A stretch of 8,970 nucleotides of DNA from Paracoccaceae bacterium (GTDB lineage Bacteria; Pseudomonadota; Alphaproteobacteria; Rhodobacterales; Rhodobacteraceae): contig WTIQ01000402.1 in assembly GCA_011525185.1 (NCBI GenBank), positions 1-8,970 on the forward strand. The letters run 5' to 3'. A model generated the notes under the pieces. That model made no database searches. It was not told where the DNA came from and worked only from the letters and a program-made list of their open reading frames with translations. Shown one piece after another: positions 6,569-8,970 of the stretch. The position numbers and the translations under genes are program-made. The number at the start of each line of letters is the position of its first letter. Position 1 is the first letter of the stretch.

Positions 6569-6793
6569 AGTGTCCCTCTGATAAATGTCCCAGTCGCTTT
6601 TGTTTTTTCCAGCAGTTATACGATAACTAATGCCTTGTGAAAAGATTTGCTATATGCCTCAGTTTCATTTTTTCGGGGGAACATTCTACTCTTTTGCCAA
6701 AAAACTGTCCATAATGTGCGTCAAAGTTGGAAACTGCGTTGAATATTCACAACATAAAGGTACGCTAAATAGGATGATGGGAGAGGGTTTTGC
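6569..6793. promoter_or_regulatory. Divergent control region between accB and the acyl-CoA synthetase gene
   Basis: This AT-leaning 225-base gap must hold both 5' ends. On the minus strand a weak candidate accB promoter is TTCACA (6636-6641) and TATAAC (6615-6620) with a short 15-base spacer. The latter lies inside a perfect inverted repeat, GTTAT-ACG-ATAAC (6615-6627). On the plus strand a perfect palindrome TGAATATTCA (6740-6749) overlaps a TTGAAT hexamer (6739-6744), followed 16 bases later by a poor TACGCT (6761-6766). Either repeat could be an operator. The synthetase gene has a good ribosome binding site GAGAGGG at 6781-6787. The divergent arrangement is certain; the individual boxes are tentative. 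Confidence 0.4.
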
Positions 6794-8302
6794 ATGAACC
6801 TTGCGTTATGGTTACAGCGGACAGCTCAAAAATATCCCGATAAAACCGCTGTTTATCTCGGGCGTCAGGGTGTTGCTACCTACTCAGACCTTATGATACA
6901 TGTAAATCGATTGGCAGCGTGGCTGGCCCAAGAGGGTATAGGGCCCAGCGATCGTGTTGCAATTTATTTGCCCAATACTCCCGAATATTTGTCCTTATTT
7001 TATGGGATTTGGCAGGCTGGGGCGGTCGCGGTGCCTATCAATGCCAAGCTTCATCCAAAAGAGCTGTCGTGGATCATTGACGATGCACAGGCGCATGTTG
7101 TTGTGGTTAGCGACGAAAGCTATGAGTTCGTCAAAGGCACCATTGGCCGCTGCACAATTGTCGCTTTGTCCGAGCTACGATCCCAAATGAAGACAGAGAC
7201 ACTAGAACAGTTTGGCGTGGTTGAACGTGCTCCAAGTGACCTTGCTTGGCTGTTTTATACCTCTGGAACAACAGGCCGCCCTAAAGGGGTTCAAATCACC
7301 CACGGCATGGTTAAATCGATGGCGCTGAGTTATTTTGTAGATGTGGACGATGTGAGCGCAGAAGATTCAGCGATATATGCAGCCCCCATGTCACACGGTG
7401 CGGGTCTATACAACATCATGCACGTTCTGAAGGGAGCGCGGCATGTCTTTCCCACGTCAGGCCATTTCGAGCCGAGCGAAATTTTTGATTTGGCCGATTA
7501 TCATGACCGCGCACATATGTTTGCCGCTCCCACAATGATCAAACGTCTCGTTGAGCACGCAAAATCAGCGGGTGTAGGTGCGCACGGACTACGTACAGTC
7601 GTCTATGGCGGTGGGCCCATGTATCTTTCTGATATCGTGGAAGCGGTTGAGGTCTTGGGCAATGTTTTTGTACAAATCTATGGGCAAGGGGAATGCCCGA
7701 TGGCGATTTCTGCGCTGAGCCGCGATGAGGTTTCTGATCGCAAAAGCCCGAATTGGGAGGCGCGTCTAGCTTCTGTGGGTCGGGCGCAGTCCGTGGTCGA
7801 GGTGCAGATCGGAACAAAAAAGGGAGAGCGCCTTTCATATGGTGAAGTGGGGGAAATTATGGTGCGTGGCGATGCGGTCATGCCGGGATATTGGAACAAT
7901 CCAGAGGCCACGGAAAAGACCATTCTCAACGGATGGCTGAGGACAGGGGATATGGGCGTGATGGACCAAGAGGGCTATATCACTCTCAAAGACCGCTCCA
8001 AAGACATGATCATTTCGGGCGGGAGTAACATCTATCCCCGCGAAGTTGAGGAGGTTTTACTGACACATGCGGATGTTCTTGAGGTCTCTGTCATTGGCAA
8101 AGCACATCCTGAATGGGGGGAAGACGTCGTGGCCTGTGTTGTATGCAGAGCAGGGGCCGAGGTCGGTGAGCATGACTTAGATGCCCATTGCAGAGAGAAC
8201 ATCGCAGCCTTCAAACGGCCCAAACACTATCTGTTTTTGGACAGCCTCCCCAAGAACAATTATGGCAAGGTGCTGAAAACGGAACTCAGAAAACTGGTGT
8301 GA
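6794..8302 (+). CDS. AMP-dependent acyl-CoA synthetase (ANL superfamily), substrate unknown
   Basis: Enzymes of this family adenylate a carboxylic acid with ATP and then form its CoA thioester. The 502-residue protein is full length: P-loop YTSGTTGRPKG (155-165), the APMSHGAG region (197-204), YGGGPM (271-276), a modified A5 motif YGQGECPM (296-303), GEIMVRGDAVMPGYW (353-367), GWLRTGD with Asp386 (380-386), hinge DRSKDMIISGGSNIYPREVEE (400-420) and the C-terminal catalytic lysine Lys492 in PKNNYGKVLKTELR. The A5 motif has Gly299 where most relatives have Thr (YGxTE). This points to a distinct subgroup of FadD/4-coumarate-CoA-ligase-like enzymes, so a chain length or aromatic substrate should not be assumed. 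It lacks a signal peptide or membrane helix. It faces away from accB and towards acs; no pathway partner lies beside it that would fix the substrate. Confidence 0.93.
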   Translation: MNLALWLQRTAQKYPDKTAVYLGRQGVATYSDLMIHVNRLAAWLAQEGIGPSDRVAIYLPNTPEYLSLFYGIWQAGAVAVPINAKLHPKELSWIIDDAQAHVVVVSDESYEFVKGTIGRCTIVALSELRSQMKTETLEQFGVVERAPSDLAWLFYTSGTTGRPKGVQITHGMVKSMALSYFVDVDDVSAEDSAIYAAPMSHGAGLYNIMHVLKGARHVFPTSGHFEPSEIFDLADYHDRAHMFAAPTMIKRLVEHAKSAGVGAHGLRTVVYGGGPMYLSDIVEAVEVLGNVFVQIYGQGECPMAISALSRDEVSDRKSPNWEARLASVGRAQSVVEVQIGTKKGERLSYGEVGEIMVRGDAVMPGYWNNPEATEKTILNGWLRTGDMGVMDQEGYITLKDRSKDMIISGGSNIYPREVEEVLLTHADVLEVSVIGKAHPEWGEDVVACVVCRAGAEVGEHDLDAHCRENIAAFKRPKHYLFLDSLPKNNYGKVLKTELRKLV

Positions 8303-8415
8303 AGAGCTTTCTGGAAAAGGAAGCACTCTGAATTTTTCTTCAATTTCTGAAATTGGGCCACACATGCCTATGAGCGAGGCGAATGCAGCTCTGCAATATC
8401 GTGCGCCTGGTGAGA

Positions 8416-8445
8416 GGGGCATTGAGTACAAAGCCTCAACGCCCC
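8416..8445 (-). terminator. Strong hairpin just after acs, probable terminator without a U-run
   Basis: On the minus strand an 11-base-pair stem (GGGGCGTTGAG pairing with CTCAATGCCCC, one G-U pair) closes an 8-base loop. It begins six bases after the acs stop codon. On the plus strand the same position would be an A-C mismatch, so the structure suits acs transcripts better than read-through from the synthetase gene. No run of T follows, which weakens the intrinsic-terminator reading; it may be a 3'-end stabilising stem or a Rho-assisted end. Confidence 0.6.
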
Positions 8446-8451
8446 CATGTT

Positions 8452-8970
8452 CTAGCGGTTCATGCGGTTTTCGATCAGCTCATCTACAACGGCGGGTTCG
8501 GCGAGGGTGGAGGTATCACCGAGGCTGCCATAGTCGTCCTCCGCAATTTTGCGCAAAATACGGCGCATAATTTTTCCCGAGCGTGTTTTAGGCAGGCCGG
8601 GCGCCCATTGGATCAGATCAGGCGAAGCAATGGGGCCAATTTCCTTGCGCACCCAATCGCGCAGCTCTTTTCTCAGCTCATCGCTTGGCTCTTCGGAGGC
8701 CATCAAGGTGACGTAGCAGTAGATGCCTTGCCCTTTAATATCATGGGGGTATCCGACAACCGCGGCCTCAGAGACTTTGGGATGGGCGACAAGTGCGCTT
8801 TCCACTTCGGCTGTGCCCATGCGGTGACCTGATACGTTGATCACATCATCGACACGACCCGTGATCCAGTAATATCCATCACTGTCGCGGCGGCATCCAT
8901 CACCTGAAAAATAGTAGCCTTTGTAATCGCTAAAGTAGGTTTTTACAAAGCGCTCGTGATCGCCGTAGAC
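8452..8970 (-). CDS. acs: Acetyl-CoA synthetase, C-terminal part, 5'-truncated by the window edge
   Basis: Acs activates acetate to acetyl-CoA through acetyl-AMP. The open frame runs in from the window edge; the first visible residues are VYGDHERFVKTYFSDYKGYYF, followed by SGDGCRRDSDGYYWITGRVDDVINVSGHRMGTAEVESALVAHPKV. These match Acs almost block for block. The visible 172 residues are the end of the AMP-binding domain and the mobile C-terminal domain. PKTRSGKIMRR contains the catalytic lysine (codon 8572-8574), 40 residues from the end. In characterised Acs enzymes this is the residue switched off by Pat-type acetylation and reactivated by deacetylase. The protein ends with the usual LGDTSTLAEPAVVDELIE tail. 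The GTG at 8842-8844 is an internal Val codon. The gene converges on the ANL synthetase with a 149-base gap. Confidence 0.97.
   Translation of the reverse strand, partial: VYGDHERFVKTYFSDYKGYYFSGDGCRRDSDGYYWITGRVDDVINVSGHRMGTAEVESALVAHPKVSEAAVVGYPHDIKGQGIYCYVTLMASEEPSDELRKELRDWVRKEIGPIASPDLIQWAPGLPKTRSGKIMRRILRKIAEDDYGSLGDTSTLAEPAVVDELIENRMNR

Noticed and set aside
8341..8355. Near-palindrome CAATTTC-T-GAAATTG after the acyl-CoA synthetase gene, considered as its terminator.
   Set aside because: The usable stem is only about five A/T-rich pairs and no T-run follows; too weak to call.
8383..8832. A 149-codon plus-strand open frame opposite the 3' end of acs.
   Set aside because: The minus strand is unambiguous Acs sequence, and the plus frame also runs across the acs hairpin with no family match.
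1..8970. Search for defence systems, prophage, insertion sequences, CRISPR repeats, tRNAs or toxin-antitoxin pairs.
   Set aside because: Nearly all the sequence is accounted for by housekeeping genes; no long repeats, transposase, integrase or tRNA-like folds were seen.

Overview
The window looks like ordinary core-genome chromosome from an alphaproteobacterium, most probably a marine member of the Rhodobacterales (Roseobacter-like) with a base composition near half G+C by eye. The evidence is the alphaproteobacterial style of the proteins (GPTGCGKT Walker A and the MGFGADV stretch in ClpX, an NDUFA12-type complex I accessory protein, a DUF2155 exported protein, the short bacterial type of Aat) and the neighbourhood NDUFA12 - mlaD - DUF2155 facing aat - accC - accB. 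The genus assignment is inference. I see no mobile element, CRISPR array, tRNA, rRNA, phage gene or defence system.

Layout, left to right. (1) 1-482, plus strand: 3' part of riboflavin synthase alpha chain. (2) 661-2701, plus: clpP and clpX, encoding the ClpXP protease, separated by a 145-base leader. (3) 2792-4031, plus: a compact three-gene run of an NDUFA12-family protein, an MlaD-type MCE-domain lipid transport protein and a small exported DUF2155 protein, with an 11-base gap and then a 4-base ATGA overlap. (4) 3980-6568, minus: accB (biotin carboxyl carrier protein), accC (biotin carboxylase) and aat (leucyl/phenylalanyl-tRNA-protein transferase). The 3' end of aat overlaps the 3' end of the DUF2155 gene by 52 bases, tail to tail. 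(5) 6569-6793: a 225-base divergent control region. (6) 6794-8302, plus: an AMP-forming acyl-CoA synthetase of the ANL superfamily, substrate unknown. (7) 8452-8970, minus: the C-terminal part of acetyl-CoA synthetase (acs), cut by the window edge and followed by a strong hairpin.

Functionally, two themes stand out. One is acyl-CoA metabolism: Acs makes acetyl-CoA, AccBC (with AccAD encoded elsewhere) carboxylates it to malonyl-CoA, and the ANL enzyme activates another carboxylic acid. The other is regulated proteolysis: ClpXP degrades tagged proteins, and Aat adds Leu/Phe to N-termini to create N-degrons for the Clp system (classically through ClpS-ClpA). The MlaD/DUF2155 pair belongs to the cell envelope and NDUFA12 to respiration.

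I did not find a convincing previously undescribed system. The most interesting points are the tail-to-tail overlap in which a conserved DUF2155 motif is antisense to the Aat C-terminus, the translational coupling of the uncharacterised DUF2155 protein to an MlaD with no other Mla gene beside it, and an acyl-CoA synthetase with a YGQGE motif in place of the usual YGxTE.
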